DNA from: Chryseobacterium sp. JAH
Lineage (GTDB): Bacteria; Bacteroidota; Bacteroidia; Flavobacteriales; Weeksellaceae
Direction: 5' to 3'
NCBI RefSeq assembly: GCF_001507335.1
Contig: NZ_LMAH01000001.1
Coordinates: forward strand, 372,001 to 436,000
DNA: 64,000 bases
A program made the translations under genes and the position numbers. Below are positions 7,907 through 16,243 of this stretch, one piece after another (the stretch's first letter is position 1; every line of letters begins with the position of its first letter). Under the pieces are notes generated by a model. The model ran no database searches. It was not told the DNA's origin and worked only from the letters and a program-made list of their open reading frames with translations.

Positions 7907-8311
7907 TTATCTGTTGTTGATATCTACTCTTACCGGCATTACAAAAGATGAAGCAATCATGTTTTGATTTAGTTTGCTTGGATCTATTTTGTACTGAAGA
8001 TGGCTCAACACTTTTTCAATTTCTTTACTTACATTTTTACAGTCTCCTTTTGAACGTACATTCACGATTTTTCCATTGTCAGCGATATCAAATTTTACTT
8101 CAGAATTGACGATTCCCTGCTTGTAGTCAGAATTTGTAAAATCAAAATTTGCAATTAACAGATTTCTGATTTCATTAAATGCATCATTTTTATTTAACTG
8201 GACTTCCTGAATCGTATTGCTAGAAGTCGTTTGAGCTTTTACATTTCCTGCAATTGCAGTTAATCCTAATGCGAAAAGAGAAGCAACAAATATTTGGATT
8301 TTATTTTTCAT
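7907..8311 (-). CDS. Exported protein with a TonB C-terminal-like fold
   Basis: The 134-residue protein has a signal peptide ending near residue 26 (AGNVKAQ). The mature part has the strand/turn pattern of a TonB C-terminal domain, VKFDIADNGKIVNVRSKGDC near 74-93, followed by a helix with KEIEKVLSHLQYKI. It lacks an N-terminal anchor of the TonB type, so it is unlikely to energise receptors itself. Such stand-alone domains are frequent in Bacteroidota, and their role is not established. A plausible promoter (-7 at 8360-8367, -33 at 8384-8387) and an 11-bp direct repeat (8392-8413) precede it. Confidence 0.7.
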   Translation of the reverse strand: MKNKIQIFVASLFALGLTAIAGNVKAQTTSSNTIQEVQLNKNDAFNEIRNLLIANFDFTNSDYKQGIVNSEVKFDIADNGKIVNVRSKGDCKNVSKEIEKVLSHLQYKIDPSKLNQNMIASSFVMPVRVDINNR

Positions 8312-8359
8312 AAGTCTTTGATTTTAAATTATATATTAAACTTGTTTTGATTTCTAATT

Positions 8360-8387
8360 CAAAGATATAAAAAAATATTCATACAAA
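8360..8387 (-). promoter_or_regulatory. Candidate promoter of gene 7907-8311
   Basis: The minus strand carries TTTG (8387-8384), a 16-nt spacer and TATCTTTG (8367-8360), close to the Bacteroidota -33/-7 arrangement. Confidence 0.45.
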
Positions 8388-8391
8388 TTTC

Positions 8392-8413
8392 ACATTGAGT
8401 TAACATTGAGTTA
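8392..8413. repeat. 11-bp direct repeat immediately upstream of a promoter
   Basis: Two perfect tandem copies of acattgagtta, followed by a partial third (acatta). The array abuts the -33 box of gene 7907-8311. An 11-bp period is what OmpR/PhoB-type regulators bind, but simple duplication is also possible. Confidence 0.6.
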
Positions 8414-8419
8414 ACATTA

Positions 8420-8647
8420 CAACTCAAAACATTGAAAATCAGTAAATTGAAATATAAAAATAATTCAATTGTTAACATTGGAGCTCTACAATTAAGACTA
8501 TTATATAATTAAAAATTGATACTTTCAACATCAAGAAGGTTTACTAAATTTAAAAATTGTGAGAGTAGTTAGTAGTAAAGAAAGTGAAATTGAAAATAAT
8601 CAGTTTTTTCATTTCCTGTATAAAGTTAAAGCTTATAAAAATAAAAA
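8420..8647. other. AT-rich non-coding gap
   Basis: This gap between the promoter region of gene 7907-8311 and the uvrA terminator holds no convincing gene on either strand. An open frame starting at 8559 on the plus strand runs into uvrA antisense sequence and has no coding character. Confidence 0.5.
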
Positions 8648-8669
8648 AGAATCTGCTTTCACAGATTCT
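8648..8669 (-). terminator. uvrA terminator
   Basis: Stem agaatctg / cagattct with loop ctttca and a T-rich tail on the minus strand (A6 on plus), 28 bp after the uvrA stop. Confidence 0.8.
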
Positions 8670-8696
8670 CTTTTTCTATCTAAATTGATTTACTTT

Positions 8697-11525
8697 TTAC
8701 ATCTCTTTCTTCAAATACTTCCCTGTCAAACTTTTCTTCGATTTAATAATCTCTTCCGGAGTTCCTTTTGCAATAATCTCACCGCCGTATTTTCCACCTT
8801 CAGGACCAACGTCTATAATATGATCTGCCAATTTGATCACATCCATATTATGTTCGATAATGATGAATGAATTTCCTAATTCCACTAACTTATTGATCGC
8901 ATCCATCAGAATTTTAACGTCTTCAAAATGAAGTCCGGTCGTTGGTTCGTCAAGAATATATAAAGTATTTCCTGTCTGTCTTTTTGCTAATTCTGTTGCC
9001 AGTTTGATACGCTGCGCTTCACCACCCGAAAGTGTTGTTGATTGCTGTCCCATTGTGATATATCCCAAACCAACATCCTGCAAAGTTTTTACTCTTGCAA
9101 AAATCTTTGGAATCGGCTGGAAGAAATCTACTGCTTCATCAATCGTCATATCCAAAACATCGGAAATCGATTTTCCTTTGTAGCGCACTTCCAGCGTTTC
9201 TCTGTTGAAACGTTTTCCGTTGCAGGTTTCGCAATGAACGTAAACATCGGGTAAGAAGTTCATTTCAATGACTTTCAATCCGCCTCCCTGACAGGTTTCA
9301 CATCTTCCTCCTTTTACGTTGAAAGAGAATCTTCCCGGTTTGTAGCCACGGATTTTAGATTCAGGTAATTCAGAAAATAAATTTCTGATATCGGTGAACA
9401 TTCCTGTGTACGTCGCGGGATTTGAACGTGGCGTTCTTCCAATCGGAGTCTGGTCAACGTCAACAATTTTATCGATATTATCAAGACCTTCTACTTTTTT
9501 GTATGGCAAAGGTTCCTGAACGGCTCTGTAGAAATGTTTGTTAAGGATCGGATATAAAGTTCCATTGATCAGAGAAGATTTTCCGCTTCCTGAAATTCCT
9601 GTCACAACCACCAATTTTCCTAACGGAACATCAAGTGTTACATTTTTAAGATTGTTTCCTGTAGCACCTTTTAAGACAATACTTTTCCCATTTCCTTCTC
9701 TTCTCACTTCAGGAATGGCAATTTTTCTTTTTCCGTTAATATAATCTGCAGTGATGGTATCAGCTTTCAGTAGATCTGCCGGTTTTCCCTGCCAAAGAAT
9801 TTCTCCACCAAATTTTCCTGCTCTCGGACCAATGTCCAAAACCTCATCAGCTTCCATGATCATATCTTTGTCGTGCTCTACCACCAAAACAGAGTTTCCG
9901 ATGTCACGGAGATTCTTTAGTGATTTGATCAGCCTTTCGTTGTCTCTCTGGTGCAGACCGATACTTGGTTCATCCAAAATATACAGAACATTTACCAACT
10001 GCGAACCAATCTGCGTCGCCAAACGGATTCTCTGAGATTCACCACCGGAGAGCGTTTTTGAACTTCTGCTCAGACTTAAATATTCTAAACCGACATCCAA
10101 TAAAAACTGAAGTCTGGTTTCGATTTCCTTTAAAATTTCATGAGCAATAATCGCATTTTTCGGTGAAAATTTATTTTTTACATCTCTCAGCCAATCTTTT
10201 AAATCCGATAAACTCAGACCGTTAATTTCAGCGATATTTTTTCCGTCGATTTTAAAGCTCAAACTTCCAGGCTGAAGGCGAGTTCCTTTACATTCAGGAC
10301 ATGTCTCTTCTGTAGTAAAATGTCTTTCTAGTAAAACACCTTCATAAGACTCCTTTTCGTCGATGATTTCTTCCATAAAAGGAATCAAACCGTCGAAACT
10401 GATTTTTATTTTTTTGGTAATTCCTGCATACTTCAGGTCTTTATTAAATTCTTTGTGACATCCGTTGTACATATAATCCAACGCTTCTGCAGGAATATCT
10501 TTAAAAGGAGTCGTCAATCCCAAACCGAAAATTTCAAGAATATTTTTGATTTGTGCTAGAATCCACTTATTCGATTTAATATCTTCCAAAGGCAGTAAAC
10601 CTCCCTGGTTAATTGATAATTTAGGATTTTCAACAAAATAATCGGTGTTGATTTTTTTGATAGTCCCTAAACCTTTACAGCTTGGGCAACTTCCCTTCGG
10701 AGAGTTGAAAGAAAACGTATTTGGCTCAGGTAAAGCCAATGAATGTCCGGTTTCAGCATCCATTAAATTTTTAGAGAAATATTCGATGTCTGTACTTCCC
10801 AGTTTTTGAATCCCGATAACGCCCTCACCCATTTCCATGGCCGTTCTCAATGATTTCTCCATTCTGGTTTCAGAAGCAGATTCACCGATGATCCAACGGT
10901 CGATCACGATGTCGATATCGTGGGTTTTGTAACGGTCGAGTTTTAAATCATATTCGATATCCTGAAGCTCTCCATCAATTCTTGCCTGCCCGTAGCCTTT
11001 TTTTGCCATCTGAACAAAAAGTTCGTGATAATGACCTTTTCTAGAACGCACAACGGGCGCCATCAACATCAGTTTTTCGCCTTTGTAATTTTCTTTGATG
11101 GTATCAAGAATCTGATCTTCGGTATAGCTGACCAACTTCTTACCTGTCGTCTGAGAATAAGCATCAGAAACTCTCGCAAATAAAAGACGTAGATAATCGT
11201 AAAGCTCTGTTACCGTTCCAACCGTAGAACGTGGGTTTTTATTCGTTGTTTTCTGCTCAATCGCAATTACGGGAGACAATCCTTCGATTTTATCAACATC
11301 GGGACGTTCCAAACCGCCGAGAAACTGACGTGCATACGCTGAAAATGTTTCTATATAACGACGTTGTCCCTCTGCAAAAATTGTATCAAAAGCCAATGAC
11401 GATTTTCCGCTTCCGGAAAGTCCGGTGATGACCACCAGTTCATTACGCGGAATTTTGACATCAATGTTTTTAAGATTGTGTTCTCTAGCTCCGTAAACTT
11501 CTATATATTCTTTTGATTCACTCAT
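8697..11525 (-). CDS. uvrA: Excinuclease ABC subunit A
   Basis: UvrA is the damage-sensing ATPase of nucleotide excision repair; as a dimer it loads UvrB at lesions. The 942-residue length is normal. Two ABC ATPase modules are present, with Walker A sequences GLSGSGKSS near 34-42 and GISGSGKSS in the second half, and signatures [12 protein letters not shown] and [12 protein letters not shown]. Zinc-finger cysteines are visible in [24 protein letters not shown] and CETCNGKR. The gene is monocistronic with its own terminator. A TAATTTTG -7 box lies 36 bp upstream. Other uvr genes are not nearby. Confidence 0.98.
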   Translation of the reverse strand: MSESKEYIEVYGAREHNLKNIDVKIPRNELVVITGLSGSGKSSLAFDTIFAEGQRRYIETFSAYARQFLGGLERPDVDKIEGLSPVIAIEQKTTNKNPRSTVGTVTELYDYLRLLFARVSDAYSQTTGKKLVSYTEDQILDTIKENYKGEKLMLMAPVVRSRKGHYHELFVQMAKKGYGQARIDGELQDIEYDLKLDRYKTHDIDIVIDRWIIGESASETRMEKSLRTAMEMGEGVIGIQKLGSTDIEYFSKNLMDAETGHSLALPEPNTFSFNSPKGSCPSCKGLGTIKKINTDYFVENPKLSINQGGLLPLEDIKSNKWILAQIKNILEIFGLGLTTPFKDIPAEALDYMYNGCHKEFNKDLKYAGITKKIKISFDGLIPFMEEIIDEKESYEGVLLERHFTTEETCPECKGTRLQPGSLSFKIDGKNIAEINGLSLSDLKDWLRDVKNKFSPKNAIIAHEILKEIETRLQFLLDVGLEYLSLSRSSKTLSGGESQRIRLATQIGSQLVNVLYILDEPSIGLHQRDNERLIKSLKNLRDIGNSVLVVEHDKDMIMEADEVLDIGPRAGKFGGEILWQGKPADLLKADTITADYINGKRKIAIPEVRREGNGKSIVLKGATGNNLKNVTLDVPLGKLVVVTGISGSGKSSLINGTLYPILNKHFYRAVQEPLPYKKVEGLDNIDKIVDVDQTPIGRTPRSNPATYTGMFTDIRNLFSELPESKIRGYKPGRFSFNVKGGRCETCQGGGLKVIEMNFLPDVYVHCETCNGKRFNRETLEVRYKGKSISDVLDMTIDEAVDFFQPIPKIFARVKTLQDVGLGYITMGQQSTTLSGGEAQRIKLATELAKRQTGNTLYILDEPTTGLHFEDVKILMDAINKLVELGNSFIIIEHNMDVIKLADHIIDVGPEGGKYGGEIIAKGTPEEIIKSKKSLTGKYLKKEM

Positions 11526-11560
11526 AATGTGGGGTGATCTTACATGAAAATCACGATTGG

Positions 11561-11568
11561 CAAAATTA
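11561..11568 (-). promoter_or_regulatory. Candidate -7 box for uvrA
   Basis: The minus strand reads TAATTTTG, matching TAnnTTTG, 36 bp upstream of the uvrA ATG. I saw no LexA-type palindrome around it. Confidence 0.4.
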
Positions 11569-11720
11569 CGGAATTTTATGGAATTTTTTAAGTTAAAAAT
11601 AGTTTCGATTTTAATTGAACTGCTCTGTCATTTTTATGAATTTTAAATCTAAATCCTAATTAACCATTATCTTCTATCTTGATGAATTTTATTTAAATTT
11701 ACATCGTATTAAAAAAATTC

Positions 11721-12290
11721 ATGAAAAGATTACGGCAGCATATTGAAGAAATAAGTCCCATTACGGACGAGGAATTTGAATCTATCAGAACATTTTTCAC
11801 ACAAAAAAACGTTCGTAAAAATCAGTTTCTTCTTCATGAAGGTGATGAAGTATCATTTGAGTTTTTGGTTTTGGATGGAATTTATAAAGTTTATTATCTG
11901 GACGAAAACGGAAAAGAACACATTGTACAGTTCGCCAAACGAAATTGGTGGATGACCGATTACAATAGTTATTTTAAACAGAGAAAATCGACGATGTTTG
12001 TAGAATGTCTTTCAGACGGAGAAGTTTTGTGCCTCACTTTGGAAGGAAGAGAAAAGCTGGCAGCAGAATTTCATACCATGGAACATTTTTTCAGAATAAA
12101 ACTGACCAACGGTTATGTCGCTTTACAGGATAGAATACGACTTCTGTTATCAAGTACACCTCAACAACGTTACGAAGAGTTCTCAAAACTATACCCTGAC
12201 CTTATCCTGCAAATTCCTAAAAAATACGTTGCTGAATATCTTGGAGTGAGCAGAGAAACTTTAAGCAGACTTTATTCAAATGCAAAATAG
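11721..12290 (+). CDS. Crp/Fnr family transcriptional regulator
   Basis: The 189-residue protein has an N-terminal cyclic-nucleotide-binding-type beta-roll (about 10-115) and a C-terminal helix-turn-helix. The recognition helix reads VSRETLSRL near 174-182. In E. coli CRP the matching CSRETVGRI uses Arg, Glu and a later Arg to read TGTGA, and all three are kept here (R-E-T-x-x-R). The classical CRP cAMP-binding arginine/serine pair is not evident, so the effector is unknown. A perfect TGTGA-N6-TCACA lies 35 bp past the stop codon. The next genes, encoding a DJ-1/PfpI protein and a monooxygenase-like protein, are candidate targets. Confidence 0.88.
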   Translation: MKRLRQHIEEISPITDEEFESIRTFFTQKNVRKNQFLLHEGDEVSFEFLVLDGIYKVYYLDENGKEHIVQFAKRNWWMTDYNSYFKQRKSTMFVECLSDGEVLCLTLEGREKLAAEFHTMEHFFRIKLTNGYVALQDRIRLLLSSTPQQRYEEFSKLYPDLILQIPKKYVAEYLGVSRETLSRLYSNAK

Positions 12291-12323
12291 TTTATTAAAA
12301 GAATTTAAATATTGAAAAGATTT

Positions 12324-12349
12324 AGTGTGATTTCGGTCACACTTTTTTT
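12324..12349 (+). terminator. Terminator-like hairpin after the Crp/Fnr gene, overlapping a CRP-type palindrome
   Basis: Stem agtgtga / tcacact with loop tttcgg, followed directly by seven T. The inner 16 bp (12326-12341) also read TGTGATTTCGGTCACA, the textbook CRP site, so the sequence may have a second role. Confidence 0.65.
12326..12341. promoter_or_regulatory. CRP-type operator TGTGA-N6-TCACA
   Basis: A perfect palindromic match to the E. coli CRP consensus. Its centre is about 64 bp upstream of the transcription start expected from the TACATTTG box at 12387-12394, near the position of class I activator sites. The neighbouring regulator keeps the CRP base-reading residues. Confidence 0.45.
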
Positions 12350-12386
12350 GTGATTTCCCTCCTTCTCTCTCGCCTTGCAACCGCCA

Positions 12387-12394
12387 TACATTTG
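12387..12394 (+). promoter_or_regulatory. Candidate -7 box for the DJ-1/PfpI gene
   Basis: TACATTTG matches TAnnTTTG, 41 bp upstream of the ATG. A -33 TTTG at the usual distance was not found, which would fit an activator-dependent promoter. Confidence 0.4.
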
Positions 12395-12435
12395 CTGTAG
12401 AAATTTAAAAAAATAATTAATTAAAATTTACAACT

Positions 12436-13116
12436 ATGAAAGCAAAAGTATTAATCATTGTATCCAATGCGAACGCAATCGGGCCTAATAAGAGAAGAAC
12501 AGGAACTTTCTTATCAGAAGTTGCCCATCCTTACGCAGAATTTGAAAAAGCAGATTATCAAATTGATTTTGCAAGTTTAACGGGCGAGTCACCATTTTTA
12601 GATGCATTAAATCTAGCTGATGATTCTGACAATCTGAAATTTCTAACCGGAAAAGGTTGGGAAGACATGCACAAAGCTGCAAAACTTTCAGATGTTGATG
12701 TCAATAATTACGACGTAGTTTTCATTCCAGGAGGTTTGGCTCCGATGGTCGATATGCCGGAAAATACCGAACTAAAAAAGGTAATTGTGGAAGCTTATGA
12801 AAGAAATGCTATTATAGGAGCTGTTTGTCACGGTCCGGTTTCTTTGCTCAATGCAAAATTAAGTAACGGAACTTATCTTGTTAATGGTAAAAATATTGCT
12901 TCTTTCACCACCGAAGAAGAAGACAACTATGCAAGAACTGATGTTCCTTTCGATCTGCAGGCTGCATTGACTGAACAAGGTGCGATTTTCCATGCTGCTG
13001 AAGCATGGTCCGCCAACAGTATCGCTGATGGAAATTTGGTAACCGGACAAAACCCAGCGTCTGCAAAAGGTGTTGGCGAAAAAATCGTTGCCATAATGGA
13101 ATCTAAAAATTCATAA
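12436..13116 (+). CDS. DJ-1/PfpI family type 1 glutamine amidotransferase-like protein
   Basis: The 226-residue protein has the DJ-1/PfpI fold. The nucleophile elbow reads GAVCHGP near 137-143 with the reactive cysteine followed by histidine. A glutamate in TGESPFLD near 50-57 and the segment FIPGGLAPMVDM near 95-106 complete the usual active-site region, and the C-terminal TGQNPASA is typical of the Hsp31/glyoxalase III-like branch. Members act as glutathione-independent glyoxalases, chaperones or deglycases; which one applies here is open. A small monooxygenase-like gene follows by 21 bp and is probably co-transcribed, and the upstream Crp-type regulator may control both. Confidence 0.85.
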   Translation: MKAKVLIIVSNANAIGPNKRRTGTFLSEVAHPYAEFEKADYQIDFASLTGESPFLDALNLADDSDNLKFLTGKGWEDMHKAAKLSDVDVNNYDVVFIPGGLAPMVDMPENTELKKVIVEAYERNAIIGAVCHGPVSLLNAKLSNGTYLVNGKNIASFTTEEEDNYARTDVPFDLQAALTEQGAIFHAAEAWSANSIADGNLVTGQNPASAKGVGEKIVAIMESKNS

Positions 13117-13137
13117 TTTAAATTGAAATCTAAAAAG

Positions 13138-13437
13138 ATGAGCGAGCAAGCTATTTACGTTTATGCCCAATGGCAGATAAAAGAAGGAAAACTCAATGCA
13201 GTACTAGAAATTATGAAAGAAGCTGCCCAAAAAAGTTCCGAAGAAAAAGGAAATTTGTTTTACAAACTTCATCAAAATAAATCCGATGAGAATACACTGA
13301 TTTTATTTGAAGGTTATGAAAGTGAATCTGCACTGGAATTTCACCGTAATTCTGAACATTATCAGAGTCTCGTTGTGAAGCAGATCATTCCTCTCCTTGA
13401 AAACAGAGAGGTTATTCTGATGAATCAAATTATTTAA
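13138..13437 (+). CDS. Antibiotic biosynthesis monooxygenase-like (ABM) small protein
   Basis: Starting from the ATG at 13138 gives 99 residues. A TTG at 13123 would add five residues but is less likely. The sequence has the ABM dimeric ferredoxin-like pattern: strand IYVYAQWQIKEGK, helix with EIMKEAAQKSSEEKG, strand FYKLHQN, then FEGYESESALEFHRNSEHYQSL with the conserved histidines. Family members include quinol monooxygenases of the YgiN type and haem-related enzymes. The close linkage with a DJ-1/PfpI protein suggests a detoxification role, an inference only. A strong terminator follows. Confidence 0.75.
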   Translation: MSEQAIYVYAQWQIKEGKLNAVLEIMKEAAQKSSEEKGNLFYKLHQNKSDENTLILFEGYESESALEFHRNSEHYQSLVVKQIIPLLENREVILMNQII

Positions 13438-13440
13438 TTT

Positions 13441-13486
13441 AAAATTCCGAAAAGCCTTAGTTTTATTTAACGCTTTTCGGAATTTT
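13441..13486. terminator. Strong bidirectional terminator
   Basis: A perfect 15-bp stem (aaaattccgaaaagc / gcttttcggaatttt) with a 16-nt loop sits between the converging ABM-like gene and tssF. Confidence 0.85.
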
Positions 13487-13507
13487 ATTATGATTTATCA
13501 GGTGAGA

Positions 13508-15391
13508 TTAATTTTCAAAAAATTCTACATCCTCATTGGTAATCGTGACCCGATATTCTATTCCGTCGATGGCCTTTGAAATGATCTGATTTCTCAGAAT
13601 ATTAGCCATATTTTCCCAATACACTCTTCCGTAGAAAGAATAATTTTGCGGAATAACCTCGACTTCAACCGTACGTACAAAACCTTCCTTCGGTTTGTTA
13701 CTGATCATGGTTCCTCTTTTTACGCGGACATCTTTCAATTCATCCTTCAACACCATTCTCACATAATTTTTCACATCTTCGAGAGAAATAATTTTATCTC
13801 TGGTCGTCAATGCATATTTATAAGCCTGAATACTGTCTGAACCTTTTTGTTCTTCTGCACCGCCGATGGTTTCGGTAAGCAGTATCAGTGACTGAGATTT
13901 TAATTGGTTTGAAAGCTCTGTCCCGGGACGCATGTGGTTAGCAAAAGTACAGTGTGTTATCCAAAAAGATGCGTAAGTATGATCGGTTTTCTCAACGGGT
14001 TCCATAATGACGTAGTTGAGTTCCTGCTTGATACTTCTTTTGGCATTGTTTACCTTCTGCACCATCGATTTCATCTTGTCAGACATTTCGCTCAGCATAC
14101 CTTTGACGTTATCACGATTTAACAATGAAAACGCAGCAATTTCATCTCGGGTAAGTTCAAGAACATTAGAAATCATATCCACCGCATTTCTGTTGTTGAA
14201 TCTTTCCATTCCGCCTTTTCTTACCGTGTACAGACCTTTTTTCAGATCATCTGAAGGAGTGAATGGAATTTCGGTATACTTTCTACCTTCACCATCCTGC
14301 ACTTCATCCACGTATAAGAAATGCTCGCCTTCCTCAGTAATCAAAGGAATATTGTTTCCCATAATATCCAAACTGTATTCTGTCTTTTTCCAGCCACGGT
14401 TGTAAATGGGGAAAGCATTCAGAACGAAAGTGAAATTATCTAAAATCTCAGCCGAAAACTGCGGTGGGAACTCAAAAGTGAGCCACAGGAAGTTTTTGCC
14501 GTCAATGTATTTCTGAATTTCTTCTCTTCCGTTTAAGAAATCTAAATCCTGAGGCAATGTTCCCGCTTCTGAAAACAGATCTCTTGACAGTCCCGTAACT
14601 TCAATGAATTTATGATGGTAAATGCTTTTGATATCCTGAATAATTTTCGTCTGAATCGACTGCTCATGGAAAAGCTGTTCATAACCTTCAGCCTGTTCTT
14701 TTTTAAGATATGTTAAACCTTCTTTTACAAACAAAGGATTTCCGTTGCTTGAAACCGTGATGTAAGGAAGTAATTTATACACAAAATCTAAATGCTCAAA
14801 TGCAGGATTTGAACAGTATAAACCTAAAGCTCTTGGGAATTTTTCATTGGTATACTTTGATACATCGATTCCTATCGTAACCTTTCTATAATCTGACGGT
14901 CTTCCCTGAAATCTTGAAATCGGGATTTTATTTAAACGGTCATCAATGCTGTAGCAAGTATTGCCGACGAACATAATGGCTGTCTGTGCTTTGTTCGTTC
15001 TGATACTTCCGATGGGCGTGAATGGAATATTCAGTTGCTTATCTGATTCTGATTTTACAGTTGAATTCATCTGCTTTCTGAAGAAAAATTCTGTATGCTC
15101 AAGCAAAACCTCTGAAGATTCAAAAGGAGCCGTATAGGCAACTGCATGTGCTGGAATCGGATGAGTATAAATTGAGGGTGTTAAAAGTTTCGCAAGCTTT
15201 TCTAAAATTCTCGCATTAACAGTCTGAATTTCATTATTTGCTTTAAAAACTTCTGTACTGAAAGCATCGATTAACAGCTTAACAAAAGGATCCAGTGACT
15301 GCGGACTCTTCAAACCCCAGACTTTGGTTGCGTTTTGCAGCATTCGTGCTTTTACAGATTCTTTTGAATAAATATTCTGATCTAAATTCAT
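13508..15391 (-). CDS. tssF: Type VI secretion baseplate subunit TssF (T6SSiii-type)
   Basis: TssF forms, with TssG and TssK, the wedge of the contractile-injection baseplate. The 627-residue protein matches TssF (VasA/ImpG) as found in Bacteroidota: early LDPFVKLLIDAFSTEV near 37-52, then LEKLAKLLTPSIYTHPIPAHAV near 68-89, the Pro/His-rich signature, and a C-terminal domain with LEDVKNYVRMVL near 538-549. The start codon is 19 bp after tssE, so both are in one operon. No tssB, C, D, G, H or K is nearby, so other T6SS genes, if present, are elsewhere in the genome. Confidence 0.85.
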   Translation of the reverse strand: MNLDQNIYSKESVKARMLQNATKVWGLKSPQSLDPFVKLLIDAFSTEVFKANNEIQTVNARILEKLAKLLTPSIYTHPIPAHAVAYTAPFESSEVLLEHTEFFFRKQMNSTVKSESDKQLNIPFTPIGSIRTNKAQTAIMFVGNTCYSIDDRLNKIPISRFQGRPSDYRKVTIGIDVSKYTNEKFPRALGLYCSNPAFEHLDFVYKLLPYITVSSNGNPLFVKEGLTYLKKEQAEGYEQLFHEQSIQTKIIQDIKSIYHHKFIEVTGLSRDLFSEAGTLPQDLDFLNGREEIQKYIDGKNFLWLTFEFPPQFSAEILDNFTFVLNAFPIYNRGWKKTEYSLDIMGNNIPLITEEGEHFLYVDEVQDGEGRKYTEIPFTPSDDLKKGLYTVRKGGMERFNNRNAVDMISNVLELTRDEIAAFSLLNRDNVKGMLSEMSDKMKSMVQKVNNAKRSIKQELNYVIMEPVEKTDHTYASFWITHCTFANHMRPGTELSNQLKSQSLILLTETIGGAEEQKGSDSIQAYKYALTTRDKIISLEDVKNYVRMVLKDELKDVRVKRGTMISNKPKEGFVRTVEVEVIPQNYSFYGRVYWENMANILRNQIISKAIDGIEYRVTITNEDVEFFEN

Positions 15392-15410
15392 ATTTGTGAT
15401 AAGGTGGTGA

Positions 15411-15887
15411 TTAATCGATTGACATCGGGCTCAGAAACAGTTCAGTAGAAAAGCTGAAGCGTTCTCCGGTGGCCTCCATTTTTGCATTGATAGCAATTCT
15501 TACTTTTTTCTTGATTTCTGTATGTTCTTTGGTGTCGTAGTTGTGCTCTACGATTTCTACATGGGCGTCGACCTGTGGCTGAATGATTCTCGGTTCAAAC
15601 TCCTGAATCTGTCTTTTGAGACTTTTGATAAAAACATTTTCCCATACGGCTGATGTAACTCCGTTATCAAATTCCAGATTCCAAACGTCGTTGCCATAAT
15701 TGTCATCATATCTGTTTTCGCCTTTTTTTGTGGTAATCAGAAGCATAATGTTGTGGGCAATACTTTCACCCATATCGCAGGTGTCTATACTTCCCCCTTC
15801 AGACATCAGAATTGACGGCACAAAAGGCATTCTGTAATTTGGTGTATCCATAGATTGGTGTCCTCTATTTAATTTTTTTGGTGTCAT
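15411..15887 (-). CDS. tssE: GPW/gp25-like baseplate protein (TssE)
   Basis: TssE is homologous to phage T4 gp25 and links baseplate to sheath. The 158-residue protein has the gp25 core, with SIAHNIMLLITTKKGENRYDDNYG near 43-66 and the DVWNLEF/SAVWENVFIKSLKRQI stretch. The key glutamate-containing E-x-R sequence at the sheath-contact site is seen as EPRIIQP. An alternative start at 15851 (MDTPNYRMPF) would shorten it by 12 residues and is equally plausible. It is the first gene of a two-gene operon with tssF. Upstream there is only non-coding, repeat-containing DNA. Confidence 0.8.
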   Translation of the reverse strand: MTPKKLNRGHQSMDTPNYRMPFVPSILMSEGGSIDTCDMGESIAHNIMLLITTKKGENRYDDNYGNDVWNLEFDNGVTSAVWENVFIKSLKRQIQEFEPRIIQPQVDAHVEIVEHNYDTKEHTEIKKKVRIAINAKMEATGERFSFSTELFLSPMSID

Positions 15888-16070
15888 TACTTAAAATGAA
15901 ATACCAAATTAATAATTTTCGGGAAATAATGGATGATAATCTTTCGAAACTTTTGTTGAATTTAAAGCTGTAATCATTTTAAAGACTAAGCTCACAAAGT
16001 TTTCATTGCTAAAAATAGTTTAGTTTGAAGAAGTGATATTCTATTTACAATGCTCTTTAGTTTATTTAAA
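15888..16070. other. Non-coding DNA upstream of tssE
   Basis: No gene is supported here. A frame running through 15992-16195 on the minus strand translates the two repeats described next and shows no coding character. Confidence 0.5.
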
Positions 16071-16110
16071 GATTGATTCGCCGCTGCATTCCTCGCAATG
16101 ACTATCTTTG
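16071..16110. repeat. Degenerate interspersed repeat (cattgcgagg...gcaatc type)
   Basis: On the minus strand it reads gtcattgcgaggaatgcagcggcgaatcaatc in parts, matching a widespread bacterial intergenic repeat pattern (gtcattgcgag...gaagcaatc). The ends aaagat / atcttt are inverted. Confidence 0.5.
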
Positions 16111-16127
16111 ATTTGACACCAAGAGTT

Positions 16128-16234
16128 CTAGCCCAGATTGAACGGTCTGTTTGAGCTCTTTTCAGATTTTGGGCGGCGGCATGGCCGCCGCCCAAAATCT
16201 GAAAAAGCGAGTAGTGAAAGCGGGAAGAAGCTCC
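16128..16234. repeat. Flavobacterial interspersed element with an 18-bp GC-rich hairpin
   Basis: The outer parts read ctagcccagattgaacgg at the left and gtgaaagcggga..agctcc at the right, a combination I recognise from intergenic repeats in Chryseobacterium-type genomes. In between is a perfect 18-bp inverted repeat (16163-16180 / 16184-16201) with a 3-nt loop; its inner 11 bp are pure G/C. It lies 9 bp past the stop codon of the amino-acid permease and could end that transcript on the minus strand. Confidence 0.6.
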
Positions 16235-16243
16235 TAAAAAAAA

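Noticed and set aside
8559..8870. Open frame of 103 codons on the plus strand
   Set aside because: It is antisense to the 3' end of uvrA for most of its length and has no protein-like character.
15992..16195. Open frame of 67 codons on the minus strand
   Set aside because: It merely translates two interspersed repeats and hairpin DNA; no start context or coding pattern.
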